Assembly (NCBI GenBank): GCA_023489135.1
Contig: JAMDCE010000219.1
Span: 2,050-17,704, forward strand
Length of the DNA: 15,655 nucleotides
Direction of reading: 5' to 3'
From: Chloroflexota bacterium
GTDB taxonomy: Bacteria; Chloroflexota; Chloroflexia; JAMDCE01
A model generated the notes under the pieces. The model worked only from the letters and a program-made list of their open reading frames with translations, ran no database searches and was not told the DNA's origin. The position numbers and the translations under genes are program-made. Every line of letters begins with the position of its first letter. Positions within the stretch are counted from its first letter, which is position 1. Positions 8,208 through 13,713 of the stretch are shown piece after piece.

Positions 8208-8704
8208 ACCATGCAAACTATCCTAGGCCGGGAACGCTCGGCGGCATCATCGGCAAGATAGCGCTCGCCCTCAAGCGCCGGCGTATGATAATAACACCCA
8301 GAGTGGGCGCCAACGCGGTCATCTTTGGCGAGGAAGGCAAAGTGCTGCTTACCCGGCGCGAAGACAACGGGCTCTGGTGCCTGCCCGGCGGACACATGGA
8401 CCTGGGCGAGATGGTTACCGAAACCGTCATCCGGGAGACAGAGGAGGAAACCGGGCTCGTCGTCGAAGTGGAGCGACTGGTCGGCCTCTATTCGATGCCG
8501 TACCCCGGCTACGTCTACCAGAACCCCCGCAAACAAATCGTCGTCGCCACCTTCGTCTGCCGCCCGGTCGGAGGAGAGCTCAGGCTGTCCCCCGAAACCA
8601 CCGAAGTAGGCTACTTCGATCCCAACGACCTGCCCCCCGACATGCTGCCCGGCCACGAAAGCAGAATCAGGGACGCGCTTTCAGGCCGGGTGGTGGTGCG
8701 GTAG
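8204..8704 (+). CDS. NUDIX hydrolase
   Basis: A 166-residue member of the NUDIX family, which hydrolyses a nucleoside diphosphate linked to another moiety. The ATG at 8204 overlaps the upstream stop as ATGA; a longer frame reaches upstream but lies inside the previous gene. The complete NUDIX box runs from G63 to L85 (G-x5-E-x7-REx-x-EExGL), with the metal-binding core RETEEETGL. Before it, LLTRREDNGLWCLPGG is the usual substrate-side strand. An N-terminal basic stretch (about residues 18-33) precedes the fold. The substrate cannot be deduced; overlap with the nucleotidyltransferase-like gene suggests a linked nucleotide substrate or house-cleaning of its product. Confidence 0.9.
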   Translation: MNHANYPRPGTLGGIIGKIALALKRRRMIITPRVGANAVIFGEEGKVLLTRREDNGLWCLPGGHMDLGEMVTETVIRETEEETGLVVEVERLVGLYSMPYPGYVYQNPRKQIVVATFVCRPVGGELRLSPETTEVGYFDPNDLPPDMLPGHESRIRDALSGRVVVR

Positions 8705-8781
8705 GAGGTGGGATGAGAAGGCTCATCGTCGACACAACGGGTCTTCAACGCGTGACGCACATTGTCGAAGAGCATGTCTGG

Positions 8782-8938
8782 TCGGACCGCGACCAGGGCG
8801 ACCAGCCGGTCGCCCCTACCACCTTGTTGTGGACTCAGGGTTGTTTGGAAGCAGAATCGAGGGTGACGCTCATTACTAGCCGTATTCACCTGGTCATCTC
8901 GTAGGGGCGACCGGCTGGTCGCCCAGGTCGCGGTCCGA
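8782..8938. mobile_element. MITE-like element with 38-bp terminal inverted repeats
   Basis: The 425-nt gap between the NUDIX gene and rsmI has no credible gene and carries two palindromic elements. This first one has 38-bp arms (8782-8819 and 8901-8938) that are inverted copies with a single mismatch, around 81 bp of unique sequence. The arms contain the phrase GGGCGACCAGCCGGTCGCCC. No transposase is encoded, so it is a non-autonomous element or large extragenic palindrome. Confidence 0.8.
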
Positions 8939-8967
8939 GTCCTTTGAAAGCCTGACCTGTTGACTAA

Positions 8968-9090
8968 TACTACAGCAGCACTTGTCATTCTGAGGCGCGA
9001 AGCGCCGAAGAATCTCGGCCGCAGTGTGGAGATTCTTCGCCTCCGCTCCGCTACGGCTCAGAATGACAGTTGGGATGTGCGGCTGTAGTA
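8968..9090. mobile_element. Second palindromic element, TGTCATTCTGA family
   Basis: A nested palindrome 29 bp after the previous element. Outer arms TACTACAGC (8968-8976) and GCTGTAGTA (9082-9090), middle arms TGTCATTCTGA (8983-8993) and its complement (9058-9068), and inner arms GAAGAATCTC (9007-9016) and its complement (9029-9038) are all exact. It ends 40 bp before the rsmI start codon and so may lie in the rsmI 5' region. Similar TGTCATTCTGAG...GAAGAATCT repeats are familiar as dispersed intergenic repeats in several bacterial groups. Confidence 0.8.
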
Positions 9091-9129
9091 CTAATGCGCA
9101 TCTGCTGGGATAGACTTGGAGGGCCTGCT

Positions 9130-9963
9130 ATGGGCACGTTGTACGTGGTAGCCACCCCCATAGGCAACCTTGAAGACATCACCCTGCGCGCTCTGCGGGT
9201 GCTGCGCTCCGTGAGCCTCATCGCGGCCGAAGACACCCGCCAGACCAGAAAGCTGCTGGCGAAGTACGACATCCAAACCGCAGTTACCAGCTATTTCGAG
9301 CACAACAAGCTCGCCAAGCTGGATTACATCCTGGAGACGTTGAGGGAGAAAGACGTAGCCATCGTTTCCGACGCCGGCACTCCGGGGATATCGGACCCCG
9401 GATTCGAGCTGATACGGGCGGCGGCCGAACGTGGCATCGAGATCGAGCCCATCCCCGGACCCTCCGCGGTGATAGCGGCCCTCTCTGCCTCCGGATTGCC
9501 GACCGATCAATTCGTTTACGTCGGGTTTCTCCCGAGAAAGCGGGGCGATCGAATCCGCGAGCTGAAGCTGCTGGCGATCGAGCCTCGCACCGTCGTCGCT
9601 TACGAGGCGCCCCACCGCGTCTTGGAATCGCTGAAGGACATCGAGGAGGTTCTGGGCGACCGGCGTGTGGCGATTGTTCGAGAGCTCACCAAAGTGCACG
9701 AGGAGATCTTCCGCGGTTTAGCGAGTCAGGCCATCGGCCATTTTGCCGCCAATCCTCCCCGAGGCGAGTTCACCCTGGTCATCGCCGGGGCAGGGAAAGA
9801 AGCGCGGCGGCTCGAACCGAGCCAGATCGAGGACAGGCTGAGCCGGATGCTGGCCGAAGGTCGCTCCTCGAAGGAGGCTATAGCCCTCATCAGCGGTGAG
9901 ACCGGCGTGCCGAGGAGGGAGATATACCGATTGTGGCTCGAACTGAAGGCTTCATCGGAATAG
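9130..9963 (+). CDS. rsmI: 16S rRNA (cytidine1402-2'-O)-methyltransferase
   Basis: A 277-residue tetrapyrrole-methylase-fold enzyme that 2'-O-methylates C1402 in the ribosomal decoding centre using SAM. The ATG at 9130 has GGAGGG 6 nt upstream and gives the expected GTLYVVATPIGNLEDIT start; the longer frame runs into the repeat element. Motifs: AAEDTRQTRKLL, IVSDAGTPGISDPG (SAM site), IPGPSAVIAALSASGLP, FVYVGFLPRK, YEAPHRV and PRGEFTLVIAG. The last 45 or so residues form the usual small helical C-terminal domain. It is convergent with the ferredoxin gene, with 17 nt between the stops and no obvious terminator there. Confidence 0.97.
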   Translation: MGTLYVVATPIGNLEDITLRALRVLRSVSLIAAEDTRQTRKLLAKYDIQTAVTSYFEHNKLAKLDYILETLREKDVAIVSDAGTPGISDPGFELIRAAAERGIEIEPIPGPSAVIAALSASGLPTDQFVYVGFLPRKRGDRIRELKLLAIEPRTVVAYEAPHRVLESLKDIEEVLGDRRVAIVRELTKVHEEIFRGLASQAIGHFAANPPRGEFTLVIAGAGKEARRLEPSQIEDRLSRMLAEGRSSKEAIALISGETGVPRREIYRLWLELKASSE

Positions 9964-9980
9964 GGTGTGGCTCAGGAGGG

Positions 9981-10184
9981 CTACTCCCCCACCACCACCG
10001 CCTTAACCGGACAGGCGGCGATACACTTCGTGCACGCTCGGCAGCGCTGCCAATCCGTCACCGGAACCTCGTAGGGCTCGATCTGGAAGATGGCTTTGGT
10101 GGGACAGCTGCGCTTGGCCGCGCAAATGCCGTTATCGCACGCCGAGGGGTCGCACTTGGCCTGATCGACGATGACCTTTCCCAT
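9981..10184 (-). CDS. Small [4Fe-4S] ferredoxin
   Basis: A 67-residue iron-sulfur protein, the last gene of the leftward operon. The C-terminal half has a standard cluster motif C48-x2-C51-x2-C54-x3-C58-P. The N-terminal half has four more cysteines in an unusual spacing (C11-x4-C16-x4-C21-x5-C27-P), so it may bind one or two clusters. Its start codon overlaps the stop of the upstream small gene by one base (TGATG), so translation is probably coupled. The sequence around C11-C27 resembles the first 25 residues of the ferredoxin-thioredoxin fusion across the divergent promoter. Likely an electron carrier for the thiol-redox genes; partner unknown. Confidence 0.9.
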   Translation of the reverse strand: MGKVIVDQAKCDPSACDNGICAAKRSCPTKAIFQIEPYEVPVTDWQRCRACTKCIAACPVKAVVVGE

Positions 10185-10339
10185 CAGTCGCCAACCTGCA
10201 TTTCCCGGCGAGCCTCATCCAGCTCGTCTTCCAGATCCTCAAGCCGCTGAAGCATAGTGGGAGGAAGCGAATGGGCCGGCAGCCGGCGTCTCAGGTCCTC
10301 GATCTCCTTCTCCAGCTCTGCTACCCTCATCTTCGACAT
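10184..10339 (-). CDS. Small coiled-coil protein, 51 residues
   Basis: A 51-residue protein: ATG at 10339-10337, stop TGA at 10186-10184 sharing a base with the ferredoxin start. Two charged helices rich in Glu, Leu and Arg (VAELEKEIEDLRRRL and LQRLEDLEDELDEARRE) flank a hinge PAHSLPPTM, a layout expected of a helical hairpin. It begins 3 nt after the upstream small gene. No cysteine and no catalytic motif. The tight packing between two other genes and the regular heptad-like spacing support a real gene. It could scaffold the ferredoxin or OsmC protein; this is inference. Confidence 0.75.
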   Translation of the reverse strand: MSKMRVAELEKEIEDLRRRLPAHSLPPTMLQRLEDLEDELDEARREMQVGD

Positions 10340-10342
10340 CTT

Positions 10343-10570
10343 TTATCCCAGCTCCTGCAAACGGCTCTTGATGAGATTGATCTTCTCCAGGAGCTGCCGC
10401 TCCTCCCGCTCCCAGGACTGGCGCAGGTACTCCACGCGAGACGCCCCCAGGTGCACCCCCGTCTGTCCCAGGGTGAAATCGCGCTCGTCACGCACGTCGT
10501 CGAGATTGTCCTCGGCCTTCTTCAGGTCGGCCAGGAGGGCTTCTTTGCTCATTGACTCAAGGTTCTCCAT
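10343..10570 (-). CDS. Small charged helical protein, 75 residues
   Basis: A 75-residue protein with a good ribosome site (GGAGTG, 5 nt before ATG) that overlaps the end of osmC. Sequence is almost entirely helical and charged: ALLADLKKAEDNLDDVRDER, then a short segment FTLGQTGVHLGASRVEYLR with conserved-looking glycines, then a second charged helix ending KSRLQELG. No cysteine, signal peptide or membrane segment. The organised middle segment suggests a defined binding surface rather than a simple coiled coil. It is the second gene of the osmC operon. I do not recognise a characterised family. Confidence 0.8.
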   Translation of the reverse strand: MENLESMSKEALLADLKKAEDNLDDVRDERDFTLGQTGVHLGASRVEYLRQSWEREERQLLEKINLIKSRLQELG

Positions 10571-10573
10571 CGT

Positions 10574-10993
10574 TCACTCCTCAATAATACGATATGAAGT
10601 CGTTATCGGAACAGCCTTGCGCATCATCGCTCCCACTGAGCAGTATTTGGTGTCGGAGAGCTCGATGGCCCGCTCTACCGCCTCGGGCGTTATGCCTCGG
10701 CCGCGAATCACGTGCTCCACGTTGATCGAGGTGTACACTCGCGGATGCTCTGGCGCTCGCTCGGCCTGCAACCCAATCTCGTAGCCTTTCACATCCAGCC
10801 GCATCTTGCGCAAGATGGAGATCACATCCATTCCCGTGCACCCACCCAGCGCCAACAGCAGAAGCTCCAGCGGTCGCGGTCCCTTGCCCTGTCCTCCGAC
10901 GTCCTCCGCGGCATCCATGACCAGCGTTTGCCCGGACGGACCGACGCCCCTGAATTGCATCGCATCAAGCAGCGTCACCTTGGCTTCTTCCAC
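10574..10993 (-). CDS. OsmC/YhfA-type thiol peroxidase-like protein
   Basis: A 139-residue protein of the OsmC/Ohr superfamily, whose members reduce organic hydroperoxides with two cysteines. I chose GTG at 10993 because AAGGAG lies 8 nt upstream; the open frame reaches to 11086, but that part would start upstream of the predicted transcription start. The fold markers are KGPRPLELLLLALGGCTGMD with the peroxidatic-type C52, and the second cysteine C118 in DTKYCSV. The spacing matches the YhfA/OsmC branch rather than Ohr. First gene of a leftward operon with two small proteins and a ferredoxin. Natural substrate unknown. Confidence 0.9.
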   Translation of the reverse strand: MEEAKVTLLDAMQFRGVGPSGQTLVMDAAEDVGGQGKGPRPLELLLLALGGCTGMDVISILRKMRLDVKGYEIGLQAERAPEHPRVYTSINVEHVIRGRGITPEAVERAIELSDTKYCSVGAMMRKAVPITTSYRIIEE

Positions 10994-11032
10994 GACACTG
11001 TCTCCTTTCCGGACCAAATTCGCCGAGAGGTC

Positions 11033-11069
11033 TTGACATACCCTACCCCCGTACTGTATTATAGGTCTG
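11033..11069 (+). promoter_or_regulatory. Sigma-70 promoter for the ferredoxin-thioredoxin operon
   Basis: On the plus strand, TTGACA (11033-11038), an 18-nt spacer and TATTAT (11057-11062). Transcription is predicted to start near 11069, about 58 nt before the ATG at 11127. The -10 box overlaps the -10 box of the opposite promoter, and the two -35 regions form an exact inverted repeat (TTGACATAC, 11033-11041; GTATGTCAA, 11078-11086). The two promoters probably cannot both be occupied at once. Confidence 0.8.
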
Positions 11070-11086
11070 GTTGAGCCGTATGTCAA
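11051..11086 (-). promoter_or_regulatory. Consensus sigma-70 promoter for the osmC operon
   Basis: On the minus strand, TTGACA (11086-11081), a 17-nt spacer and TATAAT (11063-11058): a perfect match to consensus with the ideal spacing. Start of transcription predicted near 11051, about 58 nt before the osmC GTG. Confidence 0.85.
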
Positions 11087-11126
11087 TATGTTTCACCTAT
11101 TCTAATACGAACGAAGGAGATCGTCT

Positions 11127-11768
11127 ATGCTCGCTTTAATCGACCAGCGCCTGTGTGACTCGTCGCCCTATTGCTCGGCCCTGCGCAGCTGCCCCAACGG
11201 AGCCATCAGCTACGACAAAGCGGCCAAGAAGGTGATGGTAAACTCGGACCGCTGTGGCAGCTGCTCGGGAACCTGCGCCGGGCGCTGTCCGATGGGGGCG
11301 GTGAAACTGGCCTCTACCATGGAGAAGCTTCTGGCGCTGAGAGCGGAGATCGAGAAAGGGCCTTCGGCGGACGAGCTATTCGAACGGGAGTTCGGCGTCA
11401 AGCCGGTTGATCAACGCGCCGAGGGCGTCAACCTGGTGCACTTGAGCTCGTCGAGCTTCGACGCCTACGTCTCTCAATCGGACGTGCCCGTGGCGGTGGA
11501 CTTCTGGGCCGCCTGGTGCGCCCCGTGCAAGATCCTGGCCCCCACCTTCAAAGAGCTGGCTCAAGAGTACGAAGGCAGGATGCGATTCGCCAAGGTCGAT
11601 ACCGAGCGCAACGCGGCCCTGGCCGACCGCTTCGGCATCCGGAGCATTCCCACCATAGGGCTCTTCGTCAGAGGGCAAATGGTGGAACGTTCGGTCGGAG
11701 CGCTGGCCAAGGGGCAGTTGAAATCGAAGCTGGAAGCGGTGCTGGCGGGAGTGCTGACCAAGCCATAA
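11127..11768 (+). CDS. Ferredoxin-thioredoxin fusion protein
   Basis: A 213-residue protein joining two redox modules, with a strong site (AAGGAGAT) before the ATG. Residues 1 to about 62 are an iron-sulfur domain with C10, C16, C22-P and C43-x2-C46-x3-C50-x3-C54-P; seven cysteines, so at least one [4Fe-4S] cluster is likely and a second is uncertain. Residues about 66-100 form a charged linker. Residues about 103-213 are a complete thioredoxin with active site W-C131-A-P-C134-K and the conserved cis-proline in RSIPTIGLF. The fusion suggests electrons pass from the cluster to the thioredoxin disulfide, by analogy with ferredoxin-dependent thioredoxin reduction; that mechanism is inferred. First gene of the rightward redox operon. 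Confidence 0.93.
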   Translation: MLALIDQRLCDSSPYCSALRSCPNGAISYDKAAKKVMVNSDRCGSCSGTCAGRCPMGAVKLASTMEKLLALRAEIEKGPSADELFEREFGVKPVDQRAEGVNLVHLSSSSFDAYVSQSDVPVAVDFWAAWCAPCKILAPTFKELAQEYEGRMRFAKVDTERNAALADRFGIRSIPTIGLFVRGQMVERSVGALAKGQLKSKLEAVLAGVLTKP

Positions 11769-11810
11769 TATCAAGATTGGACCTTGCAAAGCATCGCGCC
11801 AGGGTGGACA

Positions 11811-11826
11811 ATAGTTAGTAAACTAT
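11811..11826. other. AT-rich 6-bp palindrome upstream of fmdB
   Basis: ATAGTT (11811-11816), a 4-nt loop and AACTAT (11821-11826) lie 42 nt after the fusion gene stop. Too weak and lacking a T-tract for a terminator; it may be an operator or chance. Confidence 0.3.
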
Positions 11827-11890
11827 CTGGTAGTTGGTACGCCATCTGTCTGTTATCTTACACACTCGTCGACTTGGGAGGAGATTGGAA

Positions 11891-12094
11891 ATGCCGCTTT
11901 ACGAGTACAGGTGTTTGCAGTGCGGGAAGACGTTTGAGAAGCTTGTCCGGTCCTCTTGGGGGGAGCAAGAGATAAGCTGCCCCAGCTGCGGACGTAGAGA
12001 GATCAAACGCTTGGTATCTTTGTGCGGGACGATGGGGGCATCCAGGGAGAGCGGATTTTCCCCGTCTTCGTCCTGCGCCCCTAGCGGTGGCTGA
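11891..12094 (+). CDS. FmdB-type zinc-ribbon protein
   Basis: A 67-residue protein of the FmdB regulatory family: it starts MPLYEYRCLQCGKTFEK, has a second knuckle in SCPSCGRREIKRL, and a loose Ser/Cys-rich tail ending SSCAPSGG. The four knuckle cysteines should bind zinc. ATG at 11891 with AGGAG 7 nt upstream; the longer frame to 11834 has no support. The annotated stop is TGA at 12092-12094, after which the frame continues only GGA TTC and then TAG. A 7-bp hairpin follows. Because the next gene has a selenocysteine UGA in an identical 14-nt context, readthrough to a C-terminal U-G-F is possible, in which case the CDS would end at 12103. Function of the family is poorly known. Confidence 0.85.
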   Translation: MPLYEYRCLQCGKTFEKLVRSSWGEQEISCPSCGRREIKRLVSLCGTMGASRESGFSPSSSCAPSGG

Positions 12095-12106
12095 GGATTC
12101 TAGCGC

Positions 12107-12123
12107 GAGAGCCGTCGGCTCTC
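12107..12123 (+). other. 7-bp hairpin after fmdB: terminator-like or SECIS-like
   Basis: GAGAGCC (12107-12113), loop GTC, GGCTCTC (12117-12123). The loop begins 20 nt after the last base of the fmdB UGA and its first base is G, which formally meets bacterial SECIS rules. The 3-nt loop is tight and differs from the AGG loops of the two stronger candidates. It could equally be a transcript-end hairpin, though no T-tract follows. Confidence 0.45.
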
Positions 12124-12170
12124 TGAATTGTCTGGCACGAATCTTGAACACAGAAGACTGGAGAATGGTT

Positions 12171-12521
12171 ATGGAAGCAACAAAACCACGCGTCACAGTA
12201 TCGGTCTACAACGACAGCAGCACCGAGATGTGCTTCAGCGGTGGCTGAGGGCCCAGTTGGTCTCAGGAAGAGATCACGCGCATAACGGCCTACTACCTGC
12301 AGCAGAAGTTTGGCAACGAGGTCGGTGTAGAGTACTTCGACTTGGCCAATCCGGCCACTAGAAAACAGGCCGCCGACGTAGTTGAGGAGATTGCCCGGCG
12401 ACGGCTGCGCCTGCCGGTGGTGGCCGTCGACGGCGAATTCATCGGCAGCGGCCAGGTCGACTACTGGGAGATAGCTCAGCAGGTCGGCCAGAAGATCGAG
12501 AGCCCAAAACCGGCCGGGTGA
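12171..12521 (+). CDS. Thioredoxin-fold selenoprotein (YuzD-like), UGA = Sec26
   Basis: A 116-residue protein interrupted by an in-frame UGA at 12246-12248. ATG at 12171 has GGAG 7 nt upstream. The reading frame before the UGA (VTVSVYNDSSTEMCFSGG) is a first beta strand plus active-site loop; after it the same frame runs 91 codons through GPSWSQEEITR, VGVEYFDLANP and LPVVAVDGEFIGSGQVDYW to TGA at 12519-12521. This is the beta-alpha-beta and cis-Pro layout of thioredoxin-like proteins and resembles YuzD/DUF1462, where cysteines occupy the loop. Reading UGA as selenocysteine gives C21-F-S-G-G-U26. A SECIS-like hairpin follows at once. Next gene is thioredoxin reductase, a plausible electron donor. 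Substrate unknown. Standard gene calling would miss it. Confidence 0.85.
12258..12276 (+). promoter_or_regulatory. Bacterial SECIS-like hairpin (selenoprotein 1)
   Basis: A 7-bp stem (12258-12264 with 12270-12276, one G-U pair) closes the loop AGGAA. The loop starts 16 nt after the UGA. Bacterial SECIS rules as I know them ask for a short apical stem, G in the first two loop bases and about 16-37 nt from the UGA; all are met. E. coli fdhF has the similar loop AGGUCU. Confidence 0.8.
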
Positions 12522-12592
12522 TCCGCCGTCGGGCCCAAATCCCGTATTCGTAGCTCACAAACCGAAGGCACCAAGGAGGAGCGAACTTATCG

Positions 12593-13591
12593 ATGTTGGA
12601 TTTCCGTCTACAACCTCAACAGGAACAAATCACCTTGGACCAGGGCAAGTTGTTCGACGTTATTATCATTGGAGGTGGCCCCGCCGGTTTGTCGGCGGGG
12701 TTGTACGCCGCTCGTAATGGCTTGAACGTCCTTCTGCTTGAGGGGGGCACAATCGGCGGCCAGGCGGCCGCCACTGAGCGCATCGAGAATTGGCCCGGCT
12801 GCCACCAGGGCACCGGAGCTGAGGTGATGGGATTCTTGCGGAAGCAGGCGGAGGCCTTCGGCCTGAAGGTCCTCATGGTCGGGGTGACAGACGTAGACCT
12901 CGAAGGCCGTATCAAGCAGGTTTACACGCCAAAGGGGACGCTGCGCGCCAGGAGCCTGATCGTGGCCACCGGGGCCAAACCGGTCAAGCTCGGCGTTCCG
13001 GGGGAAGAACGGCTCCAGGGCCACGGCGTTTCCTACTGCGCTACCTGTGACGCGCCCTTCTTCCGGGACAAAGTGGTTGCGGTGGTTGGTGGCGGGGAAT
13101 CGGCGCTCAAAGAGGGCGATTTCATCGCCCGGTTCGCCAGCAAAGTATACGTCATCCACCGGCGAGACACCTTCCGAGCGGCCAAAGCCACCCAGGATCG
13201 GATGCGCGCCAACCACAAGGCGGAATTCCAACTGGACACGATTGTCGAAGGGCTCCTGGGCGATAACCGCCTCACCGGGCTGCAGCTGCGCAACACCAGG
13301 ACCGGCAAGAAATTCGAGCTGAGAGTTGACGGCATGTTCGTCTACGTCGGACTACAGCCCAACGTAGATTTTCTCAAGGGGAAACTCAAGCTCAGCCCGG
13401 CCGGCTACATCCTGGCCGACGTGACCATGGCAACCAGCGTGCCGGGGGTTTTCGCGGCGGGTGACGTGCGCGAAACCCCGCTCAGGCAAGTGGTAACGGC
13501 GACCGCCGACGGCGCCATAGCCGCCGAATCGGCTGACAAGTACATCCAAGAGGAATTGGTGGAGGTGCCGGCGTGGAAGGCAACGGCCTGA
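12593..13591 (+). CDS. trxB: Thioredoxin reductase (NADPH)
   Basis: A 332-residue flavoprotein of the low-molecular-weight thioredoxin reductase type. A 20-residue N-terminal extension precedes the FAD site GGGPAG (27-32). The redox-active disulfide is C149-A-T-C152 in GVSYCATCDAPFF. The second nucleotide site is GGGESA (166-171), followed by HRRDTFRA (189-196), whose arginines are the usual NADPH 2'-phosphate contacts. The C-terminal FAD contact is PGVFAAGDVRETPLRQVVTA. ATG at 12593 follows AGGAGG by 13 nt, rather far but the only reasonable choice. It lies between the two selenoprotein genes and is the obvious electron source for the PDO and the thioredoxin domain. Confidence 0.95.
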   Translation: MLDFRLQPQQEQITLDQGKLFDVIIIGGGPAGLSAGLYAARNGLNVLLLEGGTIGGQAAATERIENWPGCHQGTGAEVMGFLRKQAEAFGLKVLMVGVTDVDLEGRIKQVYTPKGTLRARSLIVATGAKPVKLGVPGEERLQGHGVSYCATCDAPFFRDKVVAVVGGGESALKEGDFIARFASKVYVIHRRDTFRAAKATQDRMRANHKAEFQLDTIVEGLLGDNRLTGLQLRNTRTGKKFELRVDGMFVYVGLQPNVDFLKGKLKLSPAGYILADVTMATSVPGVFAAGDVRETPLRQVVTATADGAIAAESADKYIQEELVEVPAWKATA

Positions 13592-13662
13592 TATTATTGG
13601 TTGGTTTGTTCCTGCTTCTCGCTATTCTGAGTGTTTCGCGGTCCAGGGGAGGCGGCGGCTGA
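13573..13662 (+). CDS. 29-residue single-span membrane peptide
   Basis: A tiny gene overlapping the last codons of trxB in another frame. GTG at 13573 has GGAGGT six bases upstream, a strong ribosome site. It encodes a short polar start (MEGNG), one hydrophobic helix LILLVGLFLLLAILSV, then a basic glycine-rich tail ending SRSRGGGG before TGA. The composition is that of a one-pass membrane peptide with a cytoplasmic basic end. It may anchor a redox partner to the membrane or be a chance ORF; the good ribosome site and clean hydrophobic core favour a gene. Confidence 0.55.
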   Translation: MEGNGLILLVGLFLLLAILSVSRSRGGGG

Positions 13663-13681
13663 GGAATCGATCGCTGATTCC
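13663..13681 (+). other. Short hairpin after the membrane peptide
   Basis: GGAATC (13663-13668), a 7-nt loop and GATTCC (13676-13681), directly after the stop codon. No T-tract. It is too close to the UGA (6 nt to the loop) to act as a SECIS element. Confidence 0.35.
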
Positions 13682-13713
13682 GTTGGAATCTAGTGCTCCG
13701 TCTAGCCGAGGGT

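Noticed and set aside
8705..8904. Arg-rich ORF continuing past the NUDIX gene
   Set aside because: It is a shifted frame of the NUDIX gene running into the repeat element.
8782..9090. CRISPR array
   Set aside because: The repeats are inverted, not direct, and there are no regular spacers or cas genes.
10994..11086. Longer N-terminus for OsmC
   Set aside because: It would begin upstream of the predicted transcription start and covers the promoter; the GTG at 10993 has a proper ribosome site.
13588..13662. Sec readthrough at the trxB or membrane-peptide stop codons
   Set aside because: The trxB UGA is followed by noncoding-looking sequence, and the hairpin after the membrane peptide is only 6 nt from its UGA.
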